Part shown: positions 15,156 to 22,838 of the stretch, in pieces
Layout of the letters: each line of letters begins with the position of its first letter
Position numbering within the stretch: position 1 is the stretch's first letter
Assembly (NCBI GenBank): GCA_036501845.1
Contig: DASXZO010000164.1
Location: 1 to 33,874, forward strand
From: JBBREP01 sp036501845
GTDB lineage: Bacteria > Actinomycetota > Acidimicrobiia > IMCC26256 > PALSA-610
DNA: 33,874 bases
Direction: 5' to 3'
Notes under the pieces: model-generated
Database searches by the model: none
What the model saw: only the letters and a program-made list of their open reading frames with translations
What the model was told of the DNA's origin: nothing
Position numbers and translations under genes: made by a program

Positions 15156-16427
15156 TCAGCTGTGGACGTTGCGGGCGAGCGCAGTGAGCGGGGCCTGCTC
15201 GCGCAGGGCACTGTTGCGGGCGAGTGCGGCTGCGCGCTCGTCGCTCGTGGGTCCGGCGCCGTCGTTCGCGGGCAACGGCGGCAGCGAGAAGCCGCTGTAC
15301 ATCACCCGGCGCACGTCGGTCTCGGGTGGCTGCGCCATGTGCATGGTGCAGCTGAGGTGGATCGTCACGTCGCCCTTCTCGGTGGCAAGGGGCACGTCGG
15401 GTAGGCCGACGTGCGGCTGCAACGAGCCCGACCACACGAGCGCGCGGTGCGAGCCGGCCAGCGCGTGCAGTTGCCCCGACGTGGGCCCCGCGCCGGTCAC
15501 CGAGATGCCCACGGTCATGCCGCAGCAGTCGTAGGAATGACGGCCGATGCCGCAGTCCTTGTGCCAGCCGATATCGGAGACGCCCGCGACGATCCCCAGC
15601 GGCTTGAACAGTGCCTCGATCCAGTTGTCGCTGCGCTTGCGCGCGAAGCGATGCCCGGCGTGCGACAGGTCGGCGAGATCGAGGAAGCGACGATCGCCGA
15701 GCAGATCGCGTGCCACGTCGCTCTCGTGGTCGAAGCCCTGCATGCGCACCAGGTGATCGGTGCCGTCGGCGCTGCGTGCCCACCACGATCGTCCGTCGCC
15801 CTGCGAGTAGTTCGGTACGGCTCGGTCCATGTCGGCCGATACCGCGTCCATTTCGCTGTCTTCGAACAGTCCGCCGATGTGCAAGAAGCCGGCGCGCACG
15901 AGGAACTCGTGCATCTCTGCGGGATCGTCGACGCCGAACCGGAACGTGCGGTCGAGCGCGAGCGGACGGCCGTCGGCGTCGTTGAGGTCGACCGATCCGG
16001 GCGTGTACACGGGCGCGCCGTCGAGTGCGGCGCGCAGCACGAGCCACCAGTTGAGCGCGTCGCCGAGCTTGCCTTCGCCATCGCCGCCGATCGTGCCGCC
16101 GACCCACAGTCCCATCATCGACTGCTGGTCGCTCACGAGGTCGTCGAGGTGCGCAGGGTCGAGGACGATGCGCGTGCGCCCGCCACCGCCGTCGCTGAGC
16201 GTCACCCCGCTCCCGGCGATCCCGCGGGGTGCGTCGAGCGTGTGGGCAAGCGTCCACTCGTGGCCGTTCACCGCGATCGTCAACGGTTTCGGGCGGATCC
16301 AGTCGACACCCGGGCGGATCAGCTCGGCGTGGCGAGCGATCGCGTCGGGAAGGTCGTCGGTGAAGAATTGCTCGGGGTCAACGGCGGCGCGGGGCTCGTC
16401 GCGCCTCGTTCGCAGGTCGACGTGCAC
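15156..16427 (-). CDS. Phytanoyl-CoA-dioxygenase-like Fe(II)/2-oxoglutarate oxygenase
   Basis: 423 residues. The C-terminal half (about 170-380) is a PhyH-type jelly roll with the facial triad visible as His289-x-Asp291 (GWHKDCG) and distal His363 (CTMHMAQPP), followed about ten residues later by Arg373/374 (DVRRVMYSGF), the expected 2-oxoglutarate anchor. It should hydroxylate an organic substrate using O2, Fe(II) and 2-oxoglutarate. The N-terminal ~165 residues are not typical of short PhyH proteins and may be an additional substrate or partner domain. PhnY and TmpA, which hydroxylate the alpha carbon of aminoalkylphosphonates, belong to this superfamily and work with an HD-domain oxygenase like the one encoded two genes upstream. 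The ATG at 16427 lies 57 bp after the PEP-mutase-fold gene. Confidence 0.88.
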   Translation of the reverse strand: MHVDLRTRRDEPRAAVDPEQFFTDDLPDAIARHAELIRPGVDWIRPKPLTIAVNGHEWTLAHTLDAPRGIAGSGVTLSDGGGGRTRIVLDPAHLDDLVSDQQSMMGLWVGGTIGGDGEGKLGDALNWWLVLRAALDGAPVYTPGSVDLNDADGRPLALDRTFRFGVDDPAEMHEFLVRAGFLHIGGLFEDSEMDAVSADMDRAVPNYSQGDGRSWWARSADGTDHLVRMQGFDHESDVARDLLGDRRFLDLADLSHAGHRFARKRSDNWIEALFKPLGIVAGVSDIGWHKDCGIGRHSYDCCGMTVGISVTGAGPTSGQLHALAGSHRALVWSGSLQPHVGLPDVPLATEKGDVTIHLSCTMHMAQPPETDVRRVMYSGFSLPPLPANDGAGPTSDERAAALARNSALREQAPLTALARNVHS

Positions 16428-16484
16428 GATCCAAGGCTACCGGGACAAGCACCTGGCGCGCACGGCCGCTGCCGCTGGCTCGTG

Positions 16485-17321
16485 TCAGTCGCTGAACGCG
16501 GCGCGTGCCGCGTTGCGGCCCTCGACCGCGGCGGTGAGGTAGTCGCTGCGGCCGTGCTCGAGCAGCTCGCGCACGGCATTGGCGGCGGCGCCGAGCGCCG
16601 TGAACGCCAGCGAGCCACCCACCGACACCCGGCGCACGCCTGCTTGGCCGAGCTCGGCGACCGTGACGCCGGCCGGAAGGATCACGTTCACCGGGCGGTC
16701 GACGTTGCGCACGATCGTGGCGATGTCGTCGAGGTCGGTGATGCCCGGAGCGAAGAGCACGTCGGCGCCGTTGTCCTGGAACGATTGCAGCCGAGCAATG
16801 ATGCCGCCGGGACCGTCGAGCGCGCCGTGGCCCCGCAGCGCGCCTTCTGCGCGCGCGGTGAGCACGATGGATACGTCGCCACCATGGGCGGCTTCTGCCG
16901 CGGCTTCGACGCGAGCCGCCGCCCGTGTGGTCTCGTAGAGCGGCTGGTCGTGATCGCGCGTGAAATCTTCGATCGACAAGCCGCAGAGTGCCGTGTCCTT
17001 GGCCTCGCGCACGGCTTCGGCCACGTCGGCCGGATCGTCGGCGAATCCGTTCTCGAAGTCGGCGCTCACCGGGATCGCAACTGCACCCGCCATCACGCGG
17101 CTGTGCGCCACGGTTTCGGCGCGTGTCATGTCGTAGTCGAGCCGTCCGAGCGTGGCGGCGTAGCCGGAACTCGTCGTGGCAATCGCCGCGGCGCCGAGCG
17201 ACTCGAACAGCTTGGCGCTCCCCGCGTCCCAGGCGTTCGGGATCACGAACGGCGCGTCACCGTGGTGCAGCGCGAGGAAATGCGCGGCGAGCTCGGCTCG
17301 CGGCCGGCTCGCGTCGCTCAC
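16485..17321 (-). CDS. Isocitrate lyase/PEP mutase-fold enzyme
   Basis: 278 residues, a complete (beta/alpha)8 barrel of the ICL/PEPM superfamily. Family marks are the N-terminal VIPNAWDAGSAKLFESLG, TTSSGYAATLG, and metal-site residues in SADFENGF (Asp88, Glu90) and LSIED (Glu118). The KKCGH loop of isocitrate and 2-methylisocitrate lyases and the K-x-N-S loop of PEP mutase are both missing, so the usual products of either cannot be assumed. Related enzymes cleave C-C or P-C bonds of 2-oxo acids or decarboxylate oxaloacetate. The GTG start overlaps the stop of the HD-domain gene by four bases (GTGA), indicating coupled translation and probably a shared pathway. Confidence 0.9.
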   Translation of the reverse strand: MSDASRPRAELAAHFLALHHGDAPFVIPNAWDAGSAKLFESLGAAAIATTSSGYAATLGRLDYDMTRAETVAHSRVMAGAVAIPVSADFENGFADDPADVAEAVREAKDTALCGLSIEDFTRDHDQPLYETTRAAARVEAAAEAAHGGDVSIVLTARAEGALRGHGALDGPGGIIARLQSFQDNGADVLFAPGITDLDDIATIVRNVDRPVNVILPAGVTVAELGQAGVRRVSVGGSLAFTALGAAANAVRELLEHGRSDYLTAAVEGRNAARAAFSD

Positions 17322-17899
17322 TTCTCGGGCACCGCCGACTTGAACGCGAATACCGCGCGCACCTTCGGCTCGAAATGTTCAAGCGGCAACGTGTCGTAGT
17401 TGGGATCGAACGCGATCTGGTCCCACTCGTCGGCGAAGCGGGCTGCGAGCTCGAACTGCTCGGGCGTCAGCGCGTCGCGATGCTGCTCGCGGGCGTCGGG
17501 ATCGCCACCGAAGTGGTGGTAGTAGTGCCGCCCCTGGAAATCCTGGTGCACACGAATCATCTCGTACACGTCGGGACGCACGTACGGCTGCAGGATCGAC
17601 GCCGCGATCGCAGGATGGTTCGCAACACTCACCGCTTTGCCGACGTCGTGGCACAGTGCTGCCACCACCACCTGGTCGTCGGCGCCGGCGCGCTCGGCGA
17701 GCGTGGCCGTTTGCAAGCAATGCGTGAGCTGGTCGGTGGCGAAGCCGTCGGTGATCTCCGCGAGTGAGCGCAGCAGCATCAACACCCGCTCGGCCACGCG
17801 GTCGGCGTGGGCGGCATGCTCGGTGCCGATCACCATCCACTGCTCGGCGGTCGACTCGTCCATGCGCGTGAACGAGGTGGGCGTCTTCGTGGTGGTCAT
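17318..17899 (-). CDS. HD-domain protein of the PhnZ/MIOX-like diiron oxygenase type
   Basis: 193 residues. Metal ligands can be aligned with those of the mixed-valent diiron oxygenase PhnZ: His60 (DQLTHCLQTA), His84-Asp85 (ALCHDVGK), His95 (NHPAIAASIL), His118 (RVHQDFQG) and Asp160 (EWDQIAFDP). The block QLxHxLQTAxLAERAGA...VVVAALCHDVGK is very close to the HD proteins of phosphonate operons. However, the PhnZ substrate-gating Tyr24 and Glu27 and the phosphonate-contacting Arg158 align with Thr49, Phe53 and a D/E-rich stretch, so the substrate probably differs. Phosphohydrolase activity is the alternative. The ATG at 17899 is preferred over a GTG two codons earlier. It is 21 bp downstream of the alpha/beta hydrolase and overlaps the next gene. 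Confidence 0.85.
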   Translation of the reverse strand: MTTTKTPTSFTRMDESTAEQWMVIGTEHAAHADRVAERVLMLLRSLAEITDGFATDQLTHCLQTATLAERAGADDQVVVAALCHDVGKAVSVANHPAIAASILQPYVRPDVYEMIRVHQDFQGRHYYHHFGGDPDAREQHRDALTPEQFELAARFADEWDQIAFDPNYDTLPLEHFEPKVRAVFAFKSAVPEK

Positions 17900-17920
17900 G
17901 CCCACCAGCGTACGCCCGGG

Positions 17921-18805
17921 TCAGCGCGTCGAATCGAGGAAGCCGACGACGGCGTCGTTGAACAGGTCGTTGCGGTCACCGGCGACCATGTGGCCGGCAT
18001 CGGCTACGTCGACGAACTGTGCGTGGGGCACGAGCGCCAGGAACGCCTGCGCGCCTTCCTCGCTCAACAAGTCGCTCTGGCGGCCGCGGATGAGCAGCGT
18101 GGGCAGCTTGCGTTCCGAGATCACGCGAGCCGACACGTCGAGCCGATCGGGGTCGACGATCGAACGGGTCTCGTCGGGCGAGCTGCGTTTGCCACTGATG
18201 AACTTCGGGTCCCAGTGCCAGTACCAACGACCGTCACGCTGGCGCAGGTTCTTGCGCAGACCGTCGAGATTCCGAGGTCGGGGCCGATGCGGGTTGTACG
18301 CGGCAATGGCGTCGGCCACCGCGTCGAGATCGGCGAAGCCGTCGTGCATGTGCTCGAGCATGAAGGCGCCGATCCGGTCGGCACCGTTGCGCTCGATGTG
18401 TGGCGCCACGTCGACGAGCACGAGCGCGCTCGCGACGGGCTCGTCGGTCTCGGCGATGGCGGCGAGCGACGCCACGCCACCGAGTGACGCGCCGACGAGC
18501 GCCGGCAGGCGATGCGCAGGATCGCGTTGGGTGATCGTGCGTGCGATCTCTCGCACGTCGGCCGAGAAGGCATCGAGCGAGTAATCGCCTCGCGGGTCCC
18601 AGTCGCTCTCGCCGTGGCCGCGCAGGTCGGTGTTGTAGGCGTGCCATCCGTCGTCGGCGAGCACGCCCGCGGTGTGGTGCCACGAGTGACGGGTCTGGCC
18701 GCCGCCGTGGAACAGCGCGACTCCCGGTCCGGCGTCGGGACCGGCGACGTCGACCGCGAGCGTGACGCCGCGGCCTTCAATGCGTTCGATCGCCGAGGTG
18801 GCCAC
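17921..18805 (-). CDS. Alpha/beta-fold hydrolase
   Basis: 294 residues. The triad is predicted as Ser107 in the nucleophile elbow GASLGG (105-110), Asp245 (GRQSDLLS) and His272 (ADAGHMVAGD); the oxyanion-loop motif is LFHGGGQTRHSWH at 31-43. A lid-like helical insertion at about 135-215 contains WYWHWDPK. It is likely an esterase, lactonase or C-C hydrolase, which cannot be told apart by eye. The GTG at 18805 fits the family N-terminus. It stands immediately upstream (21 bp) of the HD-domain gene and 37 bp after the Ig-like gene, so it may open the HD/PEPM/dioxygenase sub-operon or belong to the longer run. Confidence 0.92.
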   Translation of the reverse strand: MATSAIERIEGRGVTLAVDVAGPDAGPGVALFHGGGQTRHSWHHTAGVLADDGWHAYNTDLRGHGESDWDPRGDYSLDAFSADVREIARTITQRDPAHRLPALVGASLGGVASLAAIAETDEPVASALVLVDVAPHIERNGADRIGAFMLEHMHDGFADLDAVADAIAAYNPHRPRPRNLDGLRKNLRQRDGRWYWHWDPKFISGKRSSPDETRSIVDPDRLDVSARVISERKLPTLLIRGRQSDLLSEEGAQAFLALVPHAQFVDVADAGHMVAGDRNDLFNDAVVGFLDSTR

Positions 18806-18842
18806 GAGGCCAGTTGAGCCGCGCGCCGACGCCGGCGGCGAA

Positions 18843-19571
18843 TCAGGGATGCGTGATCGCGATGCGGCGGGTTATCGCGGAGCTGGGGTTGTAGTGGCTA
18901 TCGCCGTGGTAGGTGGCTACAGCAGTGTGCGCACCGACACTCCCGAACCCGTTCGGCAGCTCGAGTACGACGCGATTCTTCGTGACGGTGACGACATAGT
19001 TGGTGGTGCCGTCGATCCGCACGGTCGCCGTACCGGTGCGGGCCCCGTAGTTCGTCTGTTTCGCGACGACGCCGATGTTCGTCACGAGCAACACGGGCGT
19101 CGACGCGCTCCACGCGCTCACCGGCATGGGCGGGATCGAGTGGTACTGCAAGTCGGACCTCGTGTCCGATGGTTCGCCGACCAAGAACGTGACCGGCGCC
19201 GACGTGCTCGGAGCGAGCTTTGTGTCGCCCAGGTATTGCGCGCTCACTGTGTGCGACCCGAGGTCGAACGTATCGGTGAGCGTGGCGACGCGGTTCGTGA
19301 CTTCGACCGCCCCGCCGAGCGGCGTCGTGTCCTCGTAGAACTGCACCATGCCGGTGGCCGCGGGGTGGCCGCCGACTGTCGCTTGCAACACCTCGGGATT
19401 GCCGACGGTCTGGTTGCGCGGGAGCAACTTCACGTGCGTCGTCGATCGCCCGAGCGCGCTCGCGTGCCCAGAGTCGACGAGCGTCGATGCGCTCGCGGCG
19501 ATCGCGACGAATGCGATCGCGAATGCGCTGCGGCCGATGCGCCTACGAGTGTGCGTCGCGTATGTGTTCAT
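18843..19571 (-). CDS. Secreted Ig-like domain protein
   Basis: 242 residues. A basic N-terminus and a hydrophobic core at about 14-28 form a signal peptide, with cleavage expected around ASA at 37-40. Two bacterial Ig-like beta-sandwiches follow: about 45-130 (TVGNPEVLQATVGG...GTVQFYEDTTPLGG type, ending HTVSAQYLGDTKLAPSTS) and about 135-240 (ending HTAVATYHGDSHYNPSSAIT). The closing A-x-Y-x-GD-x-x-[FY] motif is typical of Big_3-type repeats in actinobacterial surface proteins. No catalytic domain, LPXTG or transmembrane anchor is visible, so it is probably released or held by partners. The ATG at 19571 follows GGGGG by about 7 bases. It is set among catabolic genes but has no obvious link to them. 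Confidence 0.85.
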   Translation of the reverse strand: MNTYATHTRRRIGRSAFAIAFVAIAASASTLVDSGHASALGRSTTHVKLLPRNQTVGNPEVLQATVGGHPAATGMVQFYEDTTPLGGAVEVTNRVATLTDTFDLGSHTVSAQYLGDTKLAPSTSAPVTFLVGEPSDTRSDLQYHSIPPMPVSAWSASTPVLLVTNIGVVAKQTNYGARTGTATVRIDGTTNYVVTVTKNRVVLELPNGFGSVGAHTAVATYHGDSHYNPSSAITRRIAITHP

Positions 19572-19620
19572 CGCGCGCCCCCTGTTCTGAAAACTGCGGC
19601 AGCGTACTGCCCGGCCGCTT

Positions 19621-20139
19621 TCAGCCCATCGGGTGCTCGTCGATCCAGTCGATCGCGAGGCGCCGTCGCTCGATGCGCCAAGTGCCGCCGTCCACCACGT
19701 AGTCGTCGAAGTAACGGATCGCCATCATGCGCATGACGGAATGGTCGTTGCTGCCGGTGCCTTGCTTGTCGCCTTGCTGGTCGGCGTCGTGTGCAGCGGG
19801 GCGCACATGGGAGGCGATGCAGTAGGTCTCGCCCGTGGCGCGCGCACGGTCGGTCGCCGAGAACCATGCCGAGTGCTGGCCGAGCATGTGATGCGTCACG
19901 GTGTACGTGCCGAGCAGGGCCAGCGCGGCAACGATTTCAGCCCGACCGCGGCGTTGGCGCAGCGGCTCTGTGGTGTCGGGATGGCCGTTGAACATGGCGA
20001 GCACGCCGTCGGCGACGAACAGCTCGGCGAGCGCGTCGAAGTCGCGCCCGTCGGCGTGGCGTGCATACGCGGCGACGAGCGCGGCGAGCGTCGCGCGGTC
20101 GTCGGCTCGATCGAATGTGAGATTGCCGACGTCGGTCAC
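19621..20139 (-). CDS. SnoaL-like (NTF2-fold) protein
   Basis: 172 residues with the N-terminal helices of the SnoaL_4/ring-hydroxylating-beta-like group (DRATLAALVAAYARHADGRDFDALAELFVADGVL) and C-terminal strands RMMAIRYFDDYVVDGGTWRIERRRLAIDWI. The Tyr and Asp/His positions in YARHADGRDFD and THHMLGQH are where family catalytic residues usually lie, but the reaction is unknown. The GTG start overlaps the TGA of the upstream LLM gene by four bases, so the two are translationally coupled, and the acyl-CoA synthetase precedes both. The three genes probably serve one degradation pathway. Confidence 0.88.
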   Translation of the reverse strand: MTDVGNLTFDRADDRATLAALVAAYARHADGRDFDALAELFVADGVLAMFNGHPDTTEPLRQRRGRAEIVAALALLGTYTVTHHMLGQHSAWFSATDRARATGETYCIASHVRPAAHDADQQGDKQGTGSNDHSVMRMMAIRYFDDYVVDGGTWRIERRRLAIDWIDEHPMG

Positions 20140-21047
20140 GCGAAGGCTCGGCGATGGCGATCGACGATCTCGGCGATCGCCTTCGGCGCGTCAGCGATCG
20201 TGGGCGCGAACGCTTGGAGCGGAACGTTGAACGACGTCACGCCTTCCGTGGCGAGCGTGGCCGCCGATGCGAACGATGCTTCGAGATCGACGCCGCCATC
20301 ACCGCGCGCGAGAGGCAGCGCGGTGTGCACGATCAGATCGTCGCGGTTGCGTCCTGCGGCTGTGAAGGCGTCGCGAAGTTGTTCGATGCCGCCAGCCACA
20401 TCGCCGCCCGATGCGCCCATGATCGGGATCCAACCGTTGCCCCACCGCACGATCCGTTCGATGTTGCGCTCGCTCAAGGTGCCGGCCACGAGGATCGGAA
20501 TGCCACCAGGGTCGGCCGGCTTCGGCTCGCAATAGATGTCGTCGAACTCGATGGTGGTGGCGCGCACCGAGGCCGGCGTATCGGTCCACAGGGCACGGCA
20601 CACCGCGAGCGCGTCGGACAGGAGCGCGCCGCGTTCATCCCACGACCGTCCGACCGCGGCGTATTCCTCGCGCTGCCAACCGAAACCCACGCCGAGGTCG
20701 AGTCGGCCGCCCGAGATCTGATCGAGCGTCGCCGCAGTCTTCGCGAGCAACGCGGGCGGTCGCAGCGGAGCGATGAGAATGCCGGTGGCAAGGCGCACCG
20801 TCGACGTGACCGCGGCCATCGCCGTGAGCACGGTGAGCGGCTCGAGCCATGGCGACTCGGGCGGGGTGGGGAAGCGGCCCCAGCGGTACGCCCCCGTGCT
20901 CGGACCCATCACGAGGTGGTCGACCACCACCACGCGGTCGGCGCCGGCGTGTTCGGCGACGCGAGCGACGTCGATCATGGCGCGCCAGTCGCTGCCGGCC
21001 CATGTGCCGAAGTTTGGAATCCCGATGGAGAGCTGAGGGGTGGTCAC
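20136..21047 (-). CDS. LLM-class (luciferase-like) oxidoreductase, probably F420-dependent
   Basis: 303 residues of luciferase-like TIM barrel: LSIGIPNFGTW, DVARVAEHAGADRVVVVDHLVMG, ATGILIAPLRPPALLAKTAATLDQISGGRLDLGVGFGWQREEYAAVG, and GIPILVAGTLSERNIERIVRWGNGWIP. The last block and the family occurrence in actinobacteria point to coenzyme F420 rather than FMN (family knowledge, not shown by a single residue). It is likely a hydride-transfer step on a CoA or ring intermediate. The GTG at 21047 starts the family's conserved N-terminus; the open frame extends 45 codons further into the acyl-CoA synthetase gene without support. Only four bases separate it from the synthetase stop. Confidence 0.93.
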   Translation of the reverse strand: MTTPQLSIGIPNFGTWAGSDWRAMIDVARVAEHAGADRVVVVDHLVMGPSTGAYRWGRFPTPPESPWLEPLTVLTAMAAVTSTVRLATGILIAPLRPPALLAKTAATLDQISGGRLDLGVGFGWQREEYAAVGRSWDERGALLSDALAVCRALWTDTPASVRATTIEFDDIYCEPKPADPGGIPILVAGTLSERNIERIVRWGNGWIPIMGASGGDVAGGIEQLRDAFTAAGRNRDDLIVHTALPLARGDGGVDLEASFASAATLATEGVTSFNVPLQAFAPTIADAPKAIAEIVDRHRRAFA

Positions 21048-21051
21048 CCGG

Positions 21052-22560
21052 TCAGTATTGATGCTCGGCCTCGTGGCGGGCGAGTGCGCGCCGGTCGAGC
21101 TTGTCCATTGCCGTGAGCGGGAGCGCGTCGACGGCGCGTATCGCCTCGGGCAACTTGTAGGCGGCGAGCCGTTGCCGCGCAAAGTCGCGCAGGCTGTCGA
21201 GCGTCGGGGGTGCGCTCGAATCGCGGGCCACGGTGACCGCCACGCCGATCTCGCCCATCACCGGATCGGGACGGGGCACCACCGCCACCGCGGCGACGGC
21301 GGGATGGTCGAGCAACACCGCCTCCACCTCGAGCGGGAACACGTTGTAGCCACCGCGGATGTACATCTCGCCGATGCGCCCAGTGATCCGCAATCGTCCG
21401 TGCGCGTCGATGGCGCCGAGGTCGCCGGTGCGCAGCCATCGGTCGGCGTCGAGGGCGCGTCCGGTGGCTTCGGGGTCGCGCCAATAGCGCGCCATCACGG
21501 CGTCGGACCGCAGGCACACCTGACCGATCGCATCGACGTCGCAGAGGGTGCCGGTCTCGGGGTCGCGGATCTCCACTTCGGTGCCGGGCCGCGGCCGTCC
21601 GACCGTGTGGAGCAGCTCGTCGTCGGGCGCGTCGAACGCGGTGAGTGTGCCGAGCCCGCCCGACTCGGTCGACGAGTAGCGCACCGAGTAGCCCGCGTCG
21701 AAGCGGCGGCGCGCCTCCTGCACAAGTGCCGCGGGCGACGGACCCGCGCCCACGATCAACCCGCGCACCGCGCCGAGATCGTGGTGGTCGAAGTCGGGCA
21801 CGCCGAGCAGCAACGAGATCTGTGCCGCGACACCGCCGATGAACTCGATCTTCTCCCGCGCGATCACTGCGAGCGCATCGGCGGCGCGCCAGCGCGTGAG
21901 CACATGGAGCGTGCACCCGAGTTGCAGGTAGCCCGCCAGCTTGGTCATGAAGCCCACGTGAGGGAGACCGGTGGCCACGAGCTGGGCACCGCCCGTGCCC
22001 CATGCACCACCAGTGTCGATCCGCGTGATCGCGGCCATCTGCGCCGAGGTGAACAGCGCACCCTTGGGCGTGCCCGTGGTGCCCGAGGTGAACACGACGG
22101 TCTCGGGATGGTCGTCGCGGACCACAGTTGTGCTGAGCGGCGCCGGCCGGTCGCTCTGCAACTCGGAGAGGATGTGCGCGGCACCGAGTTGCTCGATGGT
22201 CACCGTTGCGATGTCGCCGGGCACCCCGTCGGTGAGCTCTGGCGTCGCGAGTATGAGGTCGGGTCGGGCGCGCTCGAGCACGGCACCGCGTTCCGCGGCG
22301 GTGGCCCGCGGCGTCACCCCGGCACCGATTGCGTCGAGCCGCGCCAGTGCCAGGTAGGCAACCACGTATTCGGCGCTACTCGGCAGCACGAGCGCCGCGA
22401 GGTGCCCGGCCTGCACCCCGCGTTGCGCGAGTCCGGCGGCCACCCGTTCGGTGAGCGCGTCCAGCTGCGCGTACGTGAGCTCGCGACCGTCGTGCACCAC
22501 CGCGCGGCGGGCCGGATGCCGCGTCGCGGCTTGCCGCAGCACACCGTCGAGCACGCTCAC
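21052..22560 (-). CDS. AMP-forming acyl-CoA synthetase (ANL superfamily)
   Basis: 502 residues. The P-loop-like TSGTTGTPKG is at 158-167, the adenine/Mg motif appears as YSSTESGG, the hinge region as LRTGDLGAIDAHGRLRITGRIGEMYIRGGYNVFPLEVE, and the adenylation Lys is expected at 487 (TAMDKLDRR). It activates a carboxylic acid to acyl-AMP and then acyl-CoA. The acid could be a fatty, aryl or terpenoid acid. It is the first gene of a tight three-gene unit with the LLM oxidoreductase and SnoaL-like protein. The GTG at 22560 is used; another in-frame GTG lies two codons in. Upstream is the 22594-22639 hairpin, which separates it from whatever is transcribed before. Confidence 0.95.
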   Translation of the reverse strand: MSVLDGVLRQAATRHPARRAVVHDGRELTYAQLDALTERVAAGLAQRGVQAGHLAALVLPSSAEYVVAYLALARLDAIGAGVTPRATAAERGAVLERARPDLILATPELTDGVPGDIATVTIEQLGAAHILSELQSDRPAPLSTTVVRDDHPETVVFTSGTTGTPKGALFTSAQMAAITRIDTGGAWGTGGAQLVATGLPHVGFMTKLAGYLQLGCTLHVLTRWRAADALAVIAREKIEFIGGVAAQISLLLGVPDFDHHDLGAVRGLIVGAGPSPAALVQEARRRFDAGYSVRYSSTESGGLGTLTAFDAPDDELLHTVGRPRPGTEVEIRDPETGTLCDVDAIGQVCLRSDAVMARYWRDPEATGRALDADRWLRTGDLGAIDAHGRLRITGRIGEMYIRGGYNVFPLEVEAVLLDHPAVAAVAVVPRPDPVMGEIGVAVTVARDSSAPPTLDSLRDFARQRLAAYKLPEAIRAVDALPLTAMDKLDRRALARHEAEHQY

Positions 22561-22593
22561 TCGCGCAGGTTACGGGTGAGCCTGCGACCACTT

Positions 22594-22639
22594 CTGTTTG
22601 GCGATTTCCGGGGCGATCGCCCCGAAATCTGCCAAACAG
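22594..22639. terminator. Long near-perfect hairpin upstream of the acyl-CoA synthetase gene
   Basis: CTGTTTGGC pairs with GCCAAACAG, GATTTC with GAAATC, and the centre GGGGCGATCGCCCC is self-complementary. One unpaired base on each side (C at left, T at right) interrupts the stem. It begins 33 bp upstream of the GTG at 22560 and lies 10 bp after the stop of a possible small minus-strand gene, for which it would be a terminator. If it lies downstream of the synthetase promoter it would instead be a 5'-UTR structure. Confidence 0.6.
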
Positions 22640-22649
22640 AGGAGGCGCG

Positions 22650-22838
22650 TCAGCCGAGGAAGCGGGCGGTGGCGAAGCGCACGCGCAGGTGGTTGTTCAC
22701 TGCGGCGCCCACTCGTGTCGAGCGTCTGCGGGGCGGTCTTTGTCGGGAACTGAGCGCATCCTTGCCGGCGCGTTCCGTGGAGTTCACGGTGCGATCAGAG
22801 ACCTGCGTCTGAGCGGAGCGATCGTCGTTGTCGGGCAC
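22650..22838 (-). CDS. Possible small protein (62 aa), unrecognised
   Basis: A GTG-started frame on the minus strand encodes a hydrophilic 62-residue protein with an acidic/polar N-terminus, a basic PPRRRSTRV stretch near 40 and a C-terminus ending RVRFATARFLG. AGAAGG lies about 5 bases before the GTG. Its stop is 10 bp from a strong hairpin that would make a good terminator, which together with the SD-like site is the main argument for expression. No family is recognised, and the opposite strand also has an open frame here, so it may be spurious. Confidence 0.3.
   Translation of the reverse strand: MPDNDDRSAQTQVSDRTVNSTERAGKDALSSRQRPPRRRSTRVGAAVNNHLRVRFATARFLG

Noticed and set aside
16485..17321. 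Calling the PEP-mutase-fold protein an isocitrate or methylisocitrate lyase
   Set aside because: The KKCGH catalytic loop is absent and the length (278 residues) is short for isocitrate lyase.
15411..17399. A 662-codon plus-strand open frame opposite the dioxygenase and PEP-mutase-fold genes
   Set aside because: It is the mirror of two well-supported genes, reads as Arg/His/Ala-rich low-complexity protein and has no domain; it arises from high GC in third positions.
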